Assembly: GCA_025399215.1 (NCBI GenBank)
Contig: MU621226.1
Coordinates: forward strand, 934-45,200
Source of the DNA: Globomyces pollinis-pini
Taxonomy: Eukaryota > Chytridiomycota > Chytridiomycetes > Rhizophydiales > Globomycetaceae
Reading direction: 5' to 3'
Length of the DNA stretch: 44,267 nt
Shown: in pieces, positions 11,324 through 22,231 of the stretch
Layout: each line of letters begins with the position of its first letter
Position numbering within the stretch: the stretch's first letter is position 1
Position numbers and translations under genes: made by a program
Notes under the pieces: model-generated
What the model saw: the letters and a program-made list of their open reading frames with translations, nothing else
What the model was told of the DNA's origin: nothing
The model's database searches: none

Positions 11324-14089
11324 TTATTGATTGTCAAACACGGTCAATGGAACGTTATGAATGACACCAGCCATTGTTTTGACCGTTTCGGTAATCAAAT
11401 CAATAGGGTTGCAATTCTTTTCAACTAAAGTTTGCATCAGTGTTTGATCAAATTTATGAACACAACCTAAAAAGATATGGACACTGCAATCTTGAATTGA
11501 CAACCCACCTGATTTAGTCAATGCATCGATTAAATCCAAAGCCTTTGTTTTACAACTTAATTGCTCTTCGTTATGTAAAAGCTTTGTTTCTTTTTTTGAA
11601 ATTAAACCTTTGTAAGAAGATTTCTTCCATGGCGATTTGGTTTCAAAAATCATAGATTGGATTGATCCTTCTTTTTGGTACTTTTCAAACTCTTGGTCAA
11701 TTTTCATCGCCACCATTTGATATGATGATTTATCATCTTCTAATCGGCGCACCTTGTTAGATCCGTGTTCGCCTGACCTGTTTGTACTAGCATCTGGGTG
11801 CTGCCCTCTTTTTGAGTCTTCAGTCTTAGATGGAGCTGATTTAGCATCGTCATCACCTGCAGCTACTTTCTTCTTTCCTTTTGGGTTGACTACACTAGTG
11901 ATTGCCTGTGAAGGCTCTTTTACATGTGCCTTAGCATATGAAGGGCTACGAATGTAGCTGTATGATGGAGCAGTTGGAGTATAAGAGGCCGAAGTTGGTG
12001 AATAGGATGGTGATGCATGGGAATAAGACGGGGATGTGGGTGAATAAGAAGGTGAAGTGGGTGAATAAGACGGTGATGCAGGTGAATAAGATGGCGATGT
12101 GGGTGAATAAGAAGGTGAAGTGGGTGAATAAGATGGTGAGTAGGTATCGTATACTGGAGAAGGTGCGTCTGAAGCAGATTTGGATAATTCTTTTTGCTTC
12201 TTAGCTTCTTCATATAACTGGTTTTTTTCATATTCAATCATAGTCAAAACCTTCTTCACATTCTCTTCAACAGATTTTACCATTGTCATAGTAGAATCCA
12301 CACCATTTTCTACTTCATTTGCTAAAATATCGGCTGGTATTTGATACTCAATAAAAAGCTTTAAAATATTTTGAGTCAATTGAATCTCCTTAGTTAATGC
12401 ATCAGCAGGAAGTAATAAAACGCGTTCCAATTGTGGTTTGATTTGAATGATAGTAATTCCGAATAGTGTGCTAGATAACTGCATTTTTCGAAATGATTCA
12501 GCAAACTTTCTTTGCTCTGGTGATATAGATGAGACATGCTTCTTGAACATTTTCGCATTTGGTATGATTTCAATCAACAATGGTATGTTCAATTCATCTT
12601 TATCTTTCACAATTAGGGCGTCCACAGGATCAAATTTATCATCAGATATAATTTTACCAAGTACAATGATAAAACAACTAAACTGTCGTGCATGACATTG
12701 TAAAAACAACTCTGGTTTATTCTGCCCAGAGAACGAAGGTGTAATCCAACCATGCATGTAATGATCACCAGTGATAGTAATTTCTGTGGAAGAATTGATT
12801 GCGAATTTCATTTGCTTATCTGACCCAATTTTGGAAGTAAAAGTTTCAATAGGATATAATTGATCGTTTGCATTCATCATTTGTAAACTAACCATACCTT
12901 CAGGAACATGGTGGGGTCTTCGAACTGAAATAGCAAATTTCTTTGGTGCATACTGTTCTTGAAATATTTGACGACAATGATATTCAAAAAATTCAATTAA
13001 ATCTTGTGGTCGAATGATTTTTCCAATAGCTTCCACAATTTGCTTTTGAATTAATTCTTCAATGTATGTCAGACTATGCATACATGATTTTGAAAGCTGA
13101 CTAGACACATTGAGGATAGCATATGTTTGACCTTCCTTCACATTTACACACGAATCCTTTAAATTTGATTCAATCAAAGAAAGTTTTGTATTCAATTGTA
13201 AATCAAATTCCTTCAATAATAAGTTTAGATCCCCAATCAATATCTTTGACTGATTATTTTCAATTTCCATTAATGGAACTACAGGATTGAACATATCGCA
13301 TGTAGTTAAAATTTGACTGAGATCTAGTTTGTCTTTCTTGGAATCTATCAACATTGATTTATAGATATAACTTTTGATATTTTTGAACCAATCAAACAAT
13401 TCTTGAAAAAATTCGTAGGCTTTAGTTACATCTTCATTTCGACGTGGTGTGAAACAATTGATATGATTTCGGTTGATGGAAAAAATGGCGAGAGATTGCT
13501 GAAAGTTGTAATTGATGAATATCCATTCAATATGAAGTTGAATTGGATCTTGTACTAGTACTTTCGGTTTAGGAGTTTCGTTTTTGGTAGTATACAGTTT
13601 TGTTTCTACTTCATAATGTGTGATTGTTTCTCGTTGTGAATTACAAATTAGAACTAAAGATATATTCCGTTTGAAATTCCAAACATAAGTTTCCACTTTG
13701 GATTCAACATAAGATGTTATTGTGTTTTCCTCGACATCTTCGATAGTTACCGTTTGGAAACGTACTGATTTCTCTGGACTTCTTTCTGTTTTTACTTCCA
13801 TGTTGACATACTGACATGATTCTTGTATCTCAAATGACAAAATTGCGTTTGGATTTCTATCATCGAATACCTTTTGAATAATTTCTAAACTCAGTCCTAA
13901 TCGTTTAAGGCATCGTAGTTGTGATGCAATACAAATATTGACTAAATATTCACACAGGAGATATTTATCTTGATATTGGTGAGGGATATCCCCAATTAAC
14001 TGTGGTTTTCTGGTATTTTCTAATAACCTACCAACTTCTCTCATTGCATTCTTGACCAGTCGCTCAAAATCTTCGTTAATGTCATCCAT
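11324..14089 (-). CDS. Intronless 921-aa conserved protein with RNA polymerase II CTD-like heptad repeats
   Basis: A single open frame with no intron, in a neighbourhood of intron-rich genes. Residues ~80-235 ([32 protein letters not shown]) and ~520-590 ([53 protein letters not shown]) fit, from memory, a large uncharacterised family of protists, algae and some fungi. A helical stretch (600-635) is followed by eight tandem heptads at 654-709, four of them exactly YSPTSPS and the others [21 protein letters not shown] and YTPTAPS. Then come a basic PKGKKK stretch (~735) that could be a nuclear signal and a C-terminal block [18 protein letters not shown]...CNPIDLI (850-900). No catalytic motif was recognised. 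The start is the only ATG giving the whole frame. The function is unknown. The heptads suggest interaction with CTD-binding or CTD-modifying factors; this is inference. Confidence 0.9.
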   Translation of the reverse strand: MDDINEDFERLVKNAMREVGRLLENTRKPQLIGDIPHQYQDKYLLCEYLVNICIASQLRCLKRLGLSLEIIQKVFDDRNPNAILSFEIQESCQYVNMEVKTERSPEKSVRFQTVTIEDVEENTITSYVESKVETYVWNFKRNISLVLICNSQRETITHYEVETKLYTTKNETPKPKVLVQDPIQLHIEWIFINYNFQQSLAIFSINRNHINCFTPRRNEDVTKAYEFFQELFDWFKNIKSYIYKSMLIDSKKDKLDLSQILTTCDMFNPVVPLMEIENNQSKILIGDLNLLLKEFDLQLNTKLSLIESNLKDSCVNVKEGQTYAILNVSSQLSKSCMHSLTYIEELIQKQIVEAIGKIIRPQDLIEFFEYHCRQIFQEQYAPKKFAISVRRPHHVPEGMVSLQMMNANDQLYPIETFTSKIGSDKQMKFAINSSTEITITGDHYMHGWITPSFSGQNKPELFLQCHARQFSCFIIVLGKIISDDKFDPVDALIVKDKDELNIPLLIEIIPNAKMFKKHVSSISPEQRKFAESFRKMQLSSTLFGITIIQIKPQLERVLLLPADALTKEIQLTQNILKLFIEYQIPADILANEVENGVDSTMTMVKSVEENVKKVLTMIEYEKNQLYEEAKKQKELSKSASDAPSPVYDTYSPSYSPTSPSYSPTSPSYSPASPSYSPTSPSYSPTSPSYSHASPSYSPTSASYTPTAPSYSYIRSPSYAKAHVKEPSQAITSVVNPKGKKKVAAGDDDAKSAPSKTEDSKRGQHPDASTNRSGEHGSNKVRRLEDDKSSYQMVAMKIDQEFEKYQKEGSIQSMIFETKSPWKKSSYKGLISKKETKLLHNEEQLSCKTKALDLIDALTKSGGLSIQDCSVHIFLGCVHKFDQTLMQTLVEKNCNPIDLITETVKTMAGVIHNVPLTVFDNQ
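11963..12142 (-). repeat. Tandem 21-nt repeats encoding YSPTSPS heptads
   Basis: One partial (YSPS) and eight full heptad codon units in frame with the 921-aa protein. Synonymous codons differ between units, so the array is not a fresh nucleotide duplication. Degeneration increases toward the C-terminal side (YTPTAPS, then YSYIRSPS), the same trend as in genuine RNA polymerase II tails. Confidence 0.95.
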
Positions 14090-14164
14090 TTTAAAAAACT
14101 AAAAGAAAAAAAAGTGAAGAAAAATATTGCAAATGTGCATTTATTTGAATACTAAATAGACAAT

Positions 14165-15012
14165 TTAATGCTTCTTTACAGATTTGGAAAGAACGTGGGA
14201 GAAACGTTCGAAAGGAGTCTTGGTAAGTGGTTCATCAGCCCATAAGTCAGGGGTAAGGTAACCGTAAGTGTTACCGATAGCCATGAAGACAGCTTTCAAG
14301 AAATTTCCTTGAGTTCTGGTGGAACCACGAGTGGTGGTGTAGACATCATCGATACCAGCCAATTGGATCAATTTCTTTGGGACTGGGGCAGCGACAATTC
14401 CGGTACCACGAGGGGCAGGGACAAGACGAGCAGTTACGGAACCACATTTACCAGTAACCTTAGCGGTAACGGTGTGAGGTTCACCGAGTTTGGAACCCCA
14501 GTAACCACGACGAACTGGAATGACGGAAAGCTTGGCAAGGATGATAGCTCCCTTGATAGCAGATGCGACTTCCTTTGAGCATTTAACTCCAAGACCTACA
14601 TGTCCGTTGCTGTCACCAACAATAACAAAAGCCTTGAAACGAGTACGTTGACCGGCACAAGTTTGCTTTTGAACAGGCATGATTTTCATGACTTCGTCCT
14701 TGAGAGTCAAGAATTTGTCAATGATTTGATATTCCTTGATTGGTAAAGAGAAAAGATAGACTTCTTCGATGGAACGAACATGTCCTTCGTTGACGAGACG
14801 TCCAAGTTTGGTTACAGGAACCCACTTGGCTTCTTCTTCACCACGGCCTCTGCGACCACGTCCACGGCCTCCACGACCACCTAAAAAATTAATAAAGAAC
14901 TAAATAGAGAGGAATGTAATGAAAGTCTCAATGTGAAAGTGAGGTTAAACTTACCACGTCCTCTTCCACGTCCAAATCCTGTTTCTGCTGGGGCTGATAC
15001 TGCGTCGGCCAT
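14165..15012 (-). CDS. RPS2: 40S ribosomal protein uS5 (RPS2)
   Basis: Small-subunit ribosomal protein near the mRNA entry site. The RG-rich N-terminus ([20 protein letters not shown]...[10 protein letters not shown]) leads to the S5 double-stranded-RNA-binding fold ([40 protein letters not shown]) and the C-terminal domain ([40 protein letters not shown]). The product is 257 residues, the normal family length. One 74-nt intron (14881-14954) lies in the RG tract; it is long for this window. The ATG is unambiguous. Coding DNA is noticeably more GC-rich than neighbours, as is common for highly expressed genes. It shares a 113-bp divergent upstream region with the CRN-like gene. Confidence 0.97.
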
Positions 15013-15125
15013 CTAATTAACATTAGTATATGGATGGATGGATGTCTTACATTAATAAACTGAAAGAAATTGTAATTCCAAAATGTGATAAATTTTAGAT
15101 TGACGCCACACCGACTTTTACCTAA

Positions 15126-16363
15126 ATGAATCCATCTGTAAGAATTGTAAAGGCATTTTCAACCAAAACAATTCCAAAAATTTGGGTTAAATTCAATGAA
15201 AACCAAGCTACTCAAGTTACCACTAAAAACTGTACTGATGTGACAGACTTTATCAAGAATATTAAAAAGGAACTCCATTGTCTCTCATCATTTGAAATTA
15301 CCCTTCATGTAACTGATAAATCAGATGCAATCTCTCCTAAAGTCCCGATTGCGGAAGCTTTTAAAAATGTGAGAAGTATTCACTCTAACTTTAGAACTCT
15401 GACATAAATCCATTTTATGTCAAAATTTTATCAAAAACGATCTTCATTCAGGATATTGATATAGATCGTCATCCTATTGATAGTTTTGGAGAATATGTTG
15501 TTGAAAATGATGCTGATATTATCCAAATCTTTGAAGGAGTAGGTTCTGCTCTTTATTCATTAACGAATCCCAACAAATGTATAACAAAGTTCAAACAGTT
15601 GGTAGATGGTGAAAAGTACAATGTTTACTCTCGCTATAACAGATCATATGAGCAACGGACCATGGTAGAAGAAACCTCAAATTCGACCTTTATTAAGAAA
15701 ATTGAAAAAGAAACTCCAAAGACGATATTCATTCAAGATCTTGATGAAAAATATCGTCGTATTGACAGTTTTAAAGAATATGTTGTTGAAAACGAGAACG
15801 ATTTGAAGCAAATCTATGAAGGGGAAGGTTCTGCTCTCTGTCTATTGACCGACCCTAAGAGATGTATAACCAAGGTCAAAAATTTGATTGATGGTGAAAA
15901 GTACACTGTGTACGTTCACCATGAAAGGGCTCTATTTGCTTCAAAAAACCGTCGTCGGCAACATATTGAACACGAGCCCATGGAAGAAACTTTCGTGGGG
16001 TCACAAATTGAACCTGAGCCCATGGATGTGACTATGGAAAGTTTCCTGATCAAACATCTAGGACCTTCTGCCATCGAAATGCGGACCGATATATTGGGAC
16101 TAGATGGAAAGCCCTTGGTCCAAGTCCAAGAGTGGAATGCCGTATTAAAAGTTGATAATGTACTGTATTTATGCGAAGTCAAACACAATATGACCCTCCA
16201 GCAAGTGAACTCGGCTATTGAAAGAATGGTCAAAATTAAGGCTCAAGCAGAATTCCAACAAGCGAATAAGATTGTTGGAGTTTTCTGTGGCAATTTTATT
16301 TCAGAGGATTTAAGGACGTACATACATGAAATGGGGTTTATGTGTGTATATCGGTACGGTTGA
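15126..16363 (+). CDS. Crinkler (CRN)-like protein with tandem middle modules and a putative PD-(D/E)XK nuclease domain
   Basis: 403 residues after removal of a 26-nt intron (15369-15394) that otherwise looks like a frameshift. The N-terminus (KIWVKFNENQATQVTTKNC, TDVTDFIKNIKKEL, ...VPIAEAF) resembles the ubiquitin-like header of eukaryotic Crinkler effectors. Two 68-residue modules follow, 95-162 and 190-257, each with KTIFIQD, D-SF-EYVVEN, EG-GSAL, KCITK and DGEKYxVY; they are about 60% identical by eye. A linker (EPMEE...EPEPMD) leads to the C-terminal domain, where E327 (in EWNAVL) and E342-V-K344 (LCEVKH) are spaced as in restriction-endonuclease-like enzymes. No signal peptide is evident. 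A nucleic-acid-directed effector or conflict function is inferred from the family, not shown. Confidence 0.8.
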
Positions 16364-16564
16364 ACTTTAGATTTGTTTTTCTGGTGCTAATAAGAATTGA
16401 ATGAATCTTGTTTATTTATCTATCAAGAACAGAGTATCATTACTTAATGGTGGAGAGAGTACCAAATAGTAATGTTAAATCGCGTAAAATTGGACTTTTC
16501 AATAATTGTTCAACATGCGACAGGTTAACTGAAAACTAGATATATTTATCTAAAAAAAAAACAT

Positions 16565-17484
16565 TTAGTTCTTGTCATGGAACAGTTCATCCAACAAAAG
16601 ACAAACCGAAGTACAAAGAGCAGCATCTGCACCAGGATGTAGACTCAAGTAATACACATCTTTACCCATCATATTCTTGAAAAAGGCCCCCACAGATTCA
16701 TGAGCACGTTGTTTGTTGCAAGTAGCAACAACCAACTTTTGACCACCTCGAACATCGACGACTTTAAAGTCTCGACTTCTATTGAGGAATTTGCCTTTTA
16801 CTTGGAAATCTGGTTCACGATCACCATCATTGAGGTAAATGTTGATTTTAGGATTCAAAGTAAAGATCTTTGGTTCGATAGAGAAGAGTTTTTGACCCGT
16901 TGGAGACTATAATCATTAACAAATATTCAATTTACAGTTGCTTCCCATTTTGAACCAATGGAAAAGAGTTTCTTTTGTAATGTAACAACAGGACGGTTAG
17001 TACTGTCAAGTAAAACTCGTTTATCTCTTAAACTCCAAGTCTGACTATCCAAGGAGAACCATAGGGAGCCATTTTGATCTTTAATGGTGAAATCATCTCC
17101 ACTAAAACTGTAAGCCTCCTTTAAAGTCAAAGTAGTAGGTTGTGAGACGATAAACTGAGGGGCAATTACAGACGGCCTGGAAGGTTGTTGATAAACAGGC
17201 TGTTGTTGCTGGTAAACAGGTTGTTGTTGCTGGTAAACAGGTTGTTGTTGCTGGTAAACAGGTTGTTGCTGATACTGTTGAGGTGGTGGTTGATATTGTT
17301 GAGGAGGTGGTTGATATTGTTGGGGAGGTGGTTGGTACTGTTGGGGAGGTGGTTGGTACTGCTGATTTGGAGGAGGGTAGTATTGAGGTTGTCCGTTTTG
17401 GTATGGTTGTTGTTGGTAAGGTTGTTGTGGTGGACGGTACTGTTGCTGATTATGCTGGGGTTGTCCGTATGGATATTGACTCAT
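16565..17484 (-). CDS. LURP-one-related (LOR/Tubby-like) protein with a PQ-rich N-terminus
   Basis: 296 residues in two exons with a 29-nt intron (16907-16935). The first ~105 residues are proline, glutamine and tyrosine repeats: a QYQPPPQ unit repeated four times, then a QQQPVYQ unit repeated four times. The remainder fits the LURP-one-related fold (plant-type LOR, DUF567), structurally akin to Tubby and scramblases: LKEAYSFSGDDFTIKDQNGS, LRDKRVLLDSTNRPVVTLQK, DREPDFQVKGKF, GKDVYYLSLHPGADAALCTS. The fold is thought to bind membranes, but no catalytic role is known. The low-complexity head recalls prion-like or WW/SH3-ligand regions. Family assignment is good, function unknown. Confidence 0.85.
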
Positions 17485-17674
17485 AACTTGGAATTCGTTG
17501 GTAACTTGTTTGGATTACTGCTTTTATCCAGTAGCCACTTGTATCACTTTTGGTTGAGTGGCTGTATTTCACACACGCACCAAAAAGAGGCTAGAATTTT
17601 TATAAACGTACAGCCAGAATTATAATATAATTGTACAGCCTTCTTTTAAGTACTTATGTGGGTTTATTTACATC

Positions 17675-18986
17675 TTAATTCATGCCACTTGCTGAGTTAT
17701 CTACCACTGGCTGAATTTGATTGGGATTAAAATCAATCACTTTTGCATTTAATGACTCCATATTAGGAATATTGCCTTCTAATACGGACATTTCCATAGG
17801 ATCTGCAAATGGTTTGTTATCTCTCGCTTCCTCTGATGACAACTCCCGAGCTCTGATTGCCTTTTTTGTCTTGTTTGTTGTTCTATCTGCTTTTTTACTT
17901 GCGATTTCAAACTATTATAAATATACTAATAATCATTACCTTTTGAAAGGTATATTGAGTGCATTTATCTGCATTTGGTAATCCTTGAATTAAATTAATG
18001 ATGGTTGGTTGTGATAATCCAAAATAGTCTGGCCCAGAGGCTGAATTTGAATGTTCTTTATTTCGTAATTTGTTTGCAGCTATAATATGATCAATAGGAA
18101 TGGCCAATTTACCTCTTAACACTGCTGTCCATGCTCCAGTCGCAGACTGGGCTATGATAGGATGTGTTGGATCATCTTCGGCAACAACCTTACATTAGAC
18201 TTATCAATTCATACTTGAAATTTAGGGCCATCTGGAGTTGATATAATCGTACTTCGATAAGTAACTGTTTTTTCTGCATCTATCATGCTTAAATATTGTC
18301 TGATAATCAATGAAATCGTAACTACCTTGAGGTAGTGAAACCAATTGGATAAATATATCGATCATTGTGAAACCCACTAGCTGTAGATATTTCACCTAGT
18401 GATTCAAGAGTAATAATTCCAAGTTGAACTGGTAACTGAGGGTGACCTTCTTTATCACGTCCGATATCTTGAATTTTTCTTATCTTCATTGGCACATCTC
18501 CAGTCTTTCGTCTCACTCTCTTTGCACCTTTTTTTTCCTGTTCTGGTGTAGTATTTAATAAATCTGAAGTTTGTTGAACAGTCCTGAATATAAGTGATCT
18601 GATATATACTTTTTGGGTGTTTCTGTTGGAACATCAGCATCAGGATCTACAGCTGATAGTTCAGAAATGCTTGATGGGGTATCTGATAATTCAGTATCAC
18701 TTGATGCCAAAGTTGGATCCAGTGTATCTAAACGATCCAATAGAAGACTAGATATCAAACCACCTATAATCAAACCTCTTTTCACAGGTTAATATCTGCA
18801 CCTAATACAAGTTAGTTGATTTAAAATACTTTGTATTGAGCTTTTTTTAACCTTTCATTAACTCGATCATTTTCTTCGATGACTTCCTTTAACTGAGTTT
18901 CTATTAATCATTTTGATAGCAACAACCTTGTACTGTTAGGTTCTAGATCTTACCTTTTTCTTCAACAATTTATACTTGTGTTCCAT
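17675..18986 (-). CDS. FYR-domain (FYRN/FYRC) nuclear protein, 330 aa
   Basis: Eight short exons. The N-terminal coiled coil (MEHKYKLLKKK, LKEVIEENDRVNERLKKAQ, CEKSLLLDRLDTLDP) is followed by an acidic/serine-rich linker, a basic KKGAKRVRRK stretch that could be a nuclear signal, and the FYRN motif (GHPQLPVQLGIITLESLGEI, FHNDRYIYPIGF). The FYRC part reads TPDGPKFQVVAEDDPTHPII, then ATGAWTAVL and SGPDYFGLSQPTIINLIQGL. FYR pairs occur in trithorax/MLL methyltransferases, JmjC demethylases and the stand-alone TBRG1 type; this is the stand-alone type, presumably chromatin-associated. Introns: 18893-18953 (least certain), 18802-18829, 18748-18775, 18584-18609, 18300-18325, 18189-18214, 17912-17939. 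Confidence 0.87.
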
Positions 18987-19241
18987 TGAATTTTTCTAAA
19001 AAAAAAGTATAAGATTTCATTTTGACTAAATTCATTGTGTAAGCGACTCAAATTACATTAATGGTTCATGTATGATGGTCATTTTACTATTAATAGCTTC
19101 ACCATCTTTTACTATTAATACCTCACCATCTCAATGTGTACATAATCTCATTAAAACGGAACAAACCAATAGTATTGAAAAAGAGATAAAAAGTGATAGT
19201 ATATTAATATAAGGTAGGTAAAGCTATTCTCTGATAATAAA

Positions 19242-19660
19242 TTAATTCTCTCTCCAATCATGAGCACATTCACAACACTAGAGATTAATTCCACAAGTAT
19301 ACTTTATAGAATAGAGTTGAAGGTTCATCAGCGGATCTGATTTGAATTTGCATAAAGTACGCTCTATTATGTTCACATTGAGGACAAGAGACTAAACATG
19401 AATTTTAATAGTAAACCTTCAGTAGAATCTACGTTATCCCTTTTTGTTAATTCGATTAGTTTACCAAGCTTGAGCACCACCTAGAACATCATCCACTTGT
19501 TTTGCTGTGAATTTAGTTTTATTTGTTAATGGCTAATTATTAATAGTTTAAGAAATACTTTATCAATTCTACAAATATAAGGACAAGATTGACAGAATAA
19601 TTTGTTTTCTCCTCCATTATCTAGTAAAAGTACGTTGGAACAGATGGGACAAAAATACAT
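19242..19660 (-). CDS. RPC11: DNA-directed RNA polymerase III subunit RPC11 (POLR3K)
   Basis: 105 residues from five exons; four introns of 25-26 nt (19533-19558, 19440-19464, 19392-19416, 19278-19302). The N-terminal zinc ribbon is MYFCPICSNVLLL...FCQSCPYIC, and the linker VDDVLGGAQAWDNVDST is diagnostic of the Pol III subunit. The C-terminal TFIIS-like ribbon is SCPQCEHNRAYFMQIQIRSA with the acidic RSADEP hairpin needed for RNA cleavage, then FYKCCECAHDWREN. Length matches human POLR3K (108). It confers intrinsic transcript cleavage and reinitiation on Pol III. No single exon exceeds 34 codons, so ORF-based searches miss it. Confidence 0.95.
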
Positions 19661-19948
19661 AAAAAAAAAGGTAAATTGTCAATACAATTGATAGTACATT
19701 ACATACATTAAATACTATAGATAGTACATTACCATTTATTTTGAAAAGTAAATTATTGAAATGATGATTATACTACTAGTAGATATCATTCTAAATTACA
19801 ACTGTTTGATGAAATTATTTTATAATATCAATTATATCAATAATACAATAAATGAACATCAATTTAATTTATATACAGAGTAAAAGGATACTCAATCCTT
19901 TGAAGTACAAAAGTCTTTGATGGTAAGTTGAAGCCACTTGACTTTTCA

Positions 19949-21241
19949 ATGACAGACCATAATACTCCAGGTAAAAATATTGAGTTATTTAATTCAATTC
20001 ATTTAGGTATTCATAATCTAATTGAATCTTAATTAGGTATCCGATTCTATAATTAATTCTTATGTAATATTTATCTTAAAAATTAATCATTATAGAGCTG
20101 CTTTATTACTCGGTTTCGAAATAATTGCTTTATTAAATGATTCTGTACAAAATATGAGATCAACTAATGAACTTTTAAAACCTTTCGATCAAATTATACG
20201 TACTCAATTAACTTTAGTAAAACGTTTGGTCGAAAATATGAAAGAAAGTCCTGATTCTTATAATACAGATCATTTTCATCATTCTTTAGAATTCTTTAAA
20301 GAAAGTTTAATGGGAATGAGAGGTTTGTTGTAGTGATACTCATTTTAGGTTTCTATAATTTATTAATACCTATTTAGCTTTATGTAATAGTATCGAAAAA
20401 CAGAATTGGGCAACTAAACTTTATTTATCTCAACAAAATCGAAGTGAAGTAGACCACCTCATCAATAGTTTCAAACTTGCTTCAAACTCACTACAACTTG
20501 GTATATCTTATTTGAAATTTAATGAGTAGGTTTACAAGTTGATGGGTTTGATAGAGTCATGAATGAACGATTGAAACAAATCCCAACTGGTCCTTCAAAT
20601 GGTGGAAGTGAAATCAAATTGGATGACAATTTAACACAATTGAATAATAGTATCTCGGTAAAGAAAAATCAGTACCAGTCCAGTGTATCAGCCTCCATTG
20701 CTATGGGCTTAAATGCCAACAGAGTAGATAGAGGTAAATGGATTATTGTTCATAGAGTAGATTATTACTTGGAAGGTTATCAGCTATTTAATGCTGCTGC
20801 TCATGATCGAGGAGCAGCATTCGAACTATTTGAAAAATCGGTATGTAGTGGTTTTTATTTTTCATTCATAGAGGCGACTACCAGAATCTAGATACTACTT
20901 GGGAATCTGTTATTTGAAAGGATATGGAACTGCAAAGGTAATGCGACAATTCCTTTGACTAATAGAATGTTGGAAAAGCAAAATTACTGCTACGTCGCTC
21001 TTGGACTTCAAATCAAATCCCAGGTGCAATGTTGGAGTTAGGTAGACTATTCGAATATGAAGAAAATAATTTGTTGGAAGCGTATGCACACTATTTGACT
21101 GCTGCAGCTTTTGGTTTACCCAGAGCCGTTGAAAAGGTAGTGGAGATATACAAAACAGAAGGACCTCTTTATAATCCCAAAGAAGCAGAACGCTGGGAAC
21201 AAAAGTATCAACTTTTGGAAGTATTCAACGGACAACGTTGA
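19949..21241 (+). CDS. Helical-bundle plus Sel1-repeat protein
   Basis: The C-terminal half contains Sel1-like repeats: YLEGYQLFNAAAHDRGAAFE, SRYYLGICYLKGYGTAKNVG, GAMLELGRLFEYEENNLLEA and AYAHYLTAAAFGLPRAVEKV. The N-terminal ~150 residues (LLGFEIIALLNDSVQNM, LTLVKRLVENMKES, IEKQNWATKLYLSQQNRSEV) look like an all-helical bundle, reminiscent of the four-helix domain that precedes kinase or Sel1 repeats in MLKL-like and early-fungal proteins; that comparison is tentative. Introns at 20323-20377, 20529-20557 (approximate), about 20735-20761, about 20841-20870 and about 20938-20966 restore frame. The 5' end is uncertain: ATG 19949 works with a 91-nt intron (20007-20097) using a non-TAG acceptor. 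Sel1 repeats are protein-interaction scaffolds; no specific pathway can be named. Confidence 0.7.
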
Positions 21242-21392
21242 TAACAACACTGCAATTATCACGACATTCAAATCATCTACAGAATATAAATACATGATAT
21301 GGATCATCCATGCAAACCGTTGAGAATTGTCTAAATTAAATCTTTAACTGATCAAATGAGTGTGTTCATCTTTTTTCCTCCCAATTGAAAAA

Positions 21393-22182
21393 ATGAAAGA
21401 TTACCAAAGACAGTTTATCAAGTTTGCAATTGAAAACAAAGTGTTATCATTTGGATCCTTTACTTTAAAGTCTGGAAGGACCTCACCCTATTTTTTTAAT
21501 GCTGGATTGTTTGCAACTGGGAACGCTCTTGCTCAATTAGGATCCTTCTATGCTGCCGCTTTAGTAGATTCAGGGTTAAAGTATGATGTGCTATTTGGTC
21601 CCGCTTACAAAGGAATTCCTTTGGTGTCAGCATTAGCTGTCGCATTATCCACTCAACATAACGTGAATGCAAATTTTAGCTTTAATAGAAAGGAAGCTAA
21701 AGACCACGGAGAAGGTTTTTTAGTATATTTCTTAAATATTAGGTATTCGAATAATTCAGATTAATTTAGTCAAGGTGGTATCATTGTTGGATCAGTATTG
21801 AGTTTTGATTGAGTAATTTATTTAGGCCCTTAAAGGAGATATAGTAGTTATTGATGATGTGATTACCGCAGGAACAGTAAATTAAATCAGCTAAAATCCA
21901 GGCAATTCGTGAATCAGTTCAGATTATTAAAAAACAAGGAGCGAATTTGAATGGAGTATTGATTGCATTAGATCGACAAGAAAAAGGCAAAGATACTGAC
22001 CAAAGTGCTATTCAACAAGTAGAGTCTGAATATGGAATTCAAGTAGTTTGTATTGTGGTAAAATAGATAAACAAGATAATGAATAGACATTGTTGGATGT
22101 ATTAAATTATTTGGAAGAAGTAGGAGGATACGAGACAGCAGCTCAAGATATTAAAGCTTATCGATCTCAATGGGGTATTTAA
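21393..22182 (+). CDS. URA5: Orotate phosphoribosyltransferase
   Basis: Converts orotate plus PRPP to orotidine 5'-phosphate in pyrimidine synthesis. The 214-residue product, stand-alone as in fungi and bacteria rather than fused as in animals, shows [39 protein letters not shown] (flexible catalytic loop) and the PRPP-binding motif [12 protein letters not shown]. Introns: 21715-21774 (CAAG acceptor), 21795-21825, 21877-21901 (25 nt, inside the PRPP motif) and 22058-22086. It ends YRSQWGI. The start [20 protein letters not shown] matches the family's N-terminus; an upstream in-frame ATG near 21357 would add residues not expected. Confidence 0.95.
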
Positions 22183-22231
22183 AAAATAAAATCAAATTCA
22201 ATGTTGAAAAAAATTTACTTCTTTTTTGTAT

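Noticed and set aside
11920..12237. Alternative minus-strand frame with HLLIHPH repeats
   Set aside because: An out-of-frame reading of the heptad codon repeats; the main frame continues on both sides with conserved blocks.
15369..15420. Frameshift or stop in the first CRN-like gene
   Set aside because: A 26-nt intron with CTAAC and TTTAG restores the frame precisely; no lesion is needed.
17185..17625. Long plus-strand frame rich in Leu/Val opposite the LURP-one-related gene
   Set aside because: It is the antisense shadow of the PQ repeat tract; the repeats, intron and domain are on the minus strand.
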